A DNA stretch of 48,014 bases from Beroe ovata. Its lineage: Eukaryota; Ctenophora; Nuda; Beroida; Beroidae. Position numbers and translations under genes: made by a program. The notes beneath the pieces are model-generated. The model did no database searches and was not told where the DNA came from. It saw only the letters and a program-made list of their open reading frames with translations. Positions 44,970 through 48,014 of this stretch are shown piece by piece (position 1 is the stretch's first letter; each line of letters opens with the position of its first letter). The DNA is taken from the NCBI GenBank assembly GCA_946803715.1, contig CAMPET010000156.1, forward strand, positions 88,344-136,357, written 5' to 3'.

Positions 44970-47308
44970 TCACTGATTGTGAAATGAGCTTTGGTGAACA
45001 ATTTCATGGTTTTTGAGTGCTTCTGCGTTGGGTCCCACAAAATGACAAGAGGAGCAGTGCTCATATCCTTCGACAGATTGATCTGAGGATGAACTCGGTG
45101 TTGAAATGACTTTCGGAACGTTCATTTTCTCTGGTGTTTTCAGCGATTTATTCGGAGACGTCGTTTGTTGGTTACTAGGCGACGTCATCGAATCACATGG
45201 AGACGATAAAGTTCCAGAGGAAAGTTTGGGTGATGTCAAACTGAACTTAGGCTTGTTCGCTAGGAGGTTCAACTGCTTAGGACTGCAGCTTTCAGCATAG
45301 GTAGGAGGGGTAAAATGCGAGTTGAAAGTGTTTGGCAGGGATCCCTCACTCACAATCCCTAGTTCAGATCGATGTGCCTCTATGAGATGCTGAACATACT
45401 CGTCGAAACTACTCAGAACCTCATGACAATGGGTACACTTGTGTGTCCTCATTTCGTTAATTCTGTCCTTATGCGGACTCATAATATCGAGACCACATTT
45501 CGGACTCCTCTTGCCTTTCGGTGGTTTAGACTCACACATGAGGGAGTCTGGAACGATCTTATGATCACGTGTTACGTGCTTCTTGATTTCGGACATCCGG
45601 TGAGATTTGAAAGAGCAACCGTTCACAAAACAAGATTGAGGTGCAGCCGATGCTCTGCTACATCCATTGTGACTCCGAGGAGATTTCATCGGGGATTTGG
45701 TGAGTTTGGGCTGGGTGAGCTTTAGCCCGACTCGTTGTAGAGTGGAGGAGGATCCGGGCTCGGGGATTCTAGCCGGGTCGGGAATTCGGGCAGTTTCCGG
45801 TATTCTCGGAGAGGGTCGTATCGGTTCAGGGGCGGCAGAGGGATACGACTCTTTCTTCAGTGAATCCGTCAACTGTTTCTCATGAACATACTTCCGATAG
45901 ATGGGGTCTGAGTAATACAGGTTCATACAGAACGCCTGATAAATGTAACATTGCTGGAGGTACTGTAACTCAGCTAGGGATAAGTTATAAATGGATTCCA
46001 GGTTGGTCAAGTTTGGAGGGATAAACCGATCTGATAACGGGGCACGGGGGTCAAAGTTCTCCAGAGTCGCAGGGGGAATGAGAGGGGTTGGGGGAGATGT
46101 ATCGAATGTCTTGAAAGAACGTTGAACATCAGGAGTAATGGGGATTTGCTGAACGGAAGGCGGTCGGTCGTACATATCACCGGGTGCCGAGTTTATCCTG
46201 CTGACACGAGATCTTGTCGACACCTCCTCGTCATTTGGAGGTGATTTTGCAGCTACTTTGCCCATCTCCTTCTGAGATTGGAGGATACAGTGGAGCATAT
46301 CTTGTTTCTTAGTATCACAACTGCTTTCCGCTATCTTGATCTGGTCAAAGAGTGAGGGTTGAGTTTTAGAAATTTCAACAACCTCTGATTCAGTTGATGT
46401 GTTTAGCGACCTCAACCGTTTAACCATCTTCCTGATCGAGGATGCCGGATGATATTTGGAATAATGGTCCTTGAGAGCATGCAAACCATCAAACTCCCTA
46501 ATATCTGGGCAGTATTTGCAGGTGTACTGCCGTAACCCAAACTGCACCCCCAAATCATGAATCCCATGTGCCTTCGCGTGGTGTTCACGAAGTTTAGTTA
46601 ATGAATCGAACATGGTCTTAGTCGTGCAATACCGACATCTCTTCAGCGATTTTCTATTCAAGGAACTCGAGGATGATTTGAGTTTCCCCACTTTTGGTTT
46701 GTATTCCTCCTGTTTACATTCCTCACTCCTGCTCTCCACTTCGTCCTCCCTATTGGCTGATTCCCGGAGCCCCAGCGCGTTGCACACACTGGTTTTATCC
46801 TGGTTGGATAGGTTAAGTCTCTCGAATATGTTTCCCGGGTCAGGTCTCGCTGTGAGAGGGGAGGAAGGAGGGGTGTACATGACATGATCAATGTTCATAT
46901 CCTCCCCTACTTGCTCGGCCGAGCTGGGCTGATCCCGCTTCTGAACAACACGGATAACGGGGATTGTGGGTGCCGGGAGGACAGCTGGGGGATTGTCATC
47001 ATCCCGGGATATAACGTCCACCTCCTCCATTTCTGCATCGTCCACCTGCACGTCCTCCTCCCCCTCCTGCTCGTTATCCGAGGGGGGAGGGTGACACTTC
47101 TCCATGTGTCGCGTGTACTTGTCAAACTGAGTGGAGATGAAGTGACACTGCGTGCACTTGATCAGTTTCTTCTTGGCCCGGTGTGCCTTCATGTGGTGGA
47201 ATATGTCTGTGTTTGTGTGGCACTGGTAGTCACATAGGTCACATGTGAACTCCTTAAACTGTGACTCGTCTGTGTGGGTTTCCTCGATGTGCGCACGCAG
47301 ATCCAATC
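44970..47308 (-). CDS. C2H2 zinc-finger protein, large 3' exon
   Basis: Last coding exon, 778 codons plus stop, entered through a splice acceptor (CTTCACAG) at 47309; earlier exons are upstream and probably outside the window. Seven C2H2 fingers are visible in three groups: two near the start (FTCDLCDYQCHTNTDIFHHM; IKCTQCHFISTQFDKYTRHM), two about residues 223-290 (KRCRYCTTKTMFDSL..HH..AH; YTCKYCPDIREFDGL..H..KYH), then SCFVNGCSFKSHRMSEIKKH, HKCTHCHEVLSSFDEYVQH and a last one by the C-terminus (EHCSSCHFVGPNAEALKNH). The linkers are acidic (EQEGEEDVQVDDAEMEE) and Ser/Pro-rich, with a repeated RIPEP/RIPDP motif. Widely spaced fingers and lack of TGEKP linkers suggest a regulatory or RE1-silencing-like architecture rather than a KRAB-type array. 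I cannot assign an orthologue. Confidence 0.9.
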
Positions 47309-48014
47309 CTGTGAAGAGGAGTGTTTCAGGATTGAATTAAAAACTTGTTATAAACATCTATTTCATGAATTCCACCCACAAACTCTATAAGTCAAAAGCT
47401 TCTCAACCGCACCGGATAAAAGTTTTCAGCTTGAGGTCCCACTTCCCATATGAATGCCGTTCGAATTTCGAAGCCCTGTATCTTACATCAAATAAGCACC
47501 AACATCAAATAGGCACCTACATAAGTACTTACATCAAATAAGTAGGTACTTTAAAAACCTTCATGGGTGGCCCACAAAATAAATTACTGCGAAGATATTA
47601 ACAAGCTGTACTTTAGGAAAGGTTTACAGGACATTCACTTGACATTTCTATTACACATCAATAAGTTTATTAACACAGGATGCAATGTAGTGAATAATTC
47701 TAACTGAGGAGAGAGAATGAGTGTGTTTCTGTCTTAACTCCATTGGGAAGTAGCATTGGGAAGTAGCATTGGGAAGACCTACGTTTTCTTGTGTAACACT
47801 GATAAACCTAACATGTTACTTCCCTCTTTATTATAGATTCCCTCTTTATCATAGAGTGAATGATTATGTTTTGCAGTAGGTATCACTCCCTGTTTGTGTG
47901 CTTGAGCTGATGATAGCTTTACCCTAGATCCATCGTTTAACCTCACGGAGTGAATGTTTGGGATGTACTTTTCACCAAGTACTGTTACACAGCAGTGTGT
48001 GTGTGTGTGTGTGT
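47309..48014. other. intron upstream of the zinc-finger exon
   Basis: AT-rich, with a small tandem repeat at 47740-47780 (GGGAAGTAGCATT units) and a TG microsatellite that begins at about 47995 and runs off the end of the window. No exon is recognised. Confidence 0.5.

Noticed and set aside
44561-45016. 151-codon plus-strand open frame antisense to the zinc-finger 3' end
   Set aside because: No recognisable domain, overlaps the end of a well supported gene in antisense and lies mostly in its AT-rich 3' UTR; probably chance.

Overview
This window is nuclear DNA from an animal. The coding regions are split by GT-AG introns of roughly 80 to 750 bases, and the proteins are metazoan-type: focal adhesion kinase, an interferon regulatory factor (IRF), the CCC-complex subunit CCDC93, LAMTOR3, NC2-beta/DR1, TEN1, a rhodopsin-like GPCR, C2H2 zinc fingers and several alpha-tubulins. 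The compact spacing and an IRF with both family domains suit an early-branching or other invertebrate metazoan such as a sponge, but the species cannot be fixed from the sequence. The assembly is a draft: single-base Ns at 13348, 13825, 28461, 36288, 36821 and 38746, and a 39-base N run at 17048-17086, appear to be contig joins.

Layout. 960-4806 (+): 3' two thirds of a FAK/PTK2 gene, ten exons, kinase plus FAT domain. 4807-6831: non-coding, with a hAT-like MITE nested in an older inverted repeat. 6832-7134 and 7227-7757 (+): single-exon TEN1 and DR1 only 92 bases apart. 8255-8831 (+): LAMTOR3 in three exons. 9432-9752 (+): a small mitochondrial-type membrane protein with an acidic tail. 10095-10742 (+): a glutamine-rich exon. 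11295-12398 (+): an intronless papain-family protease with altered active-site surroundings. 13880-18018 (+): an IRF gene with half of the DNA-binding domain, a long polyQ/STP linker and a complete IAD. 19460-20882 (-): a two-exon GPCR.

22978-34313 is an alpha-tubulin cluster: genes A, B, C (5' truncated at an N) and D on the plus strand, then E in tail-to-tail orientation on the minus strand. The C-D block repeats the A-B block with its flanks, and the region after B repeats the region between D and E. This may be a true tandem duplication or two haplotypes placed end to end. Gene C is a mosaic of the others, and gene E lacks one intron.

34839-43466 (-): a complete twelve-exon CCDC93 gene (40044-43466). 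Its last exon and downstream flank are present three times, two of them apparently identical and all bounded by Ns, so they are probably assembly duplicates. 44970-47308 (-): the large last exon of a seven-finger C2H2 protein that continues beyond the window.

The neighbours do not form one pathway. FAK (adhesion signalling), LAMTOR3 (lysosomal Ragulator), CCDC93 (endosomal recycling), TEN1 (telomere end), DR1 and IRF (transcription) and tubulin (cytoskeleton) are ordinary cellular genes. No new multi-gene system was found. The best leads are the MITE family with 8-bp target duplications, the altered IRF recognition helix, the TEN1-DR1 gene pair, the divergent papain-like protein and the mosaic tubulin gene.
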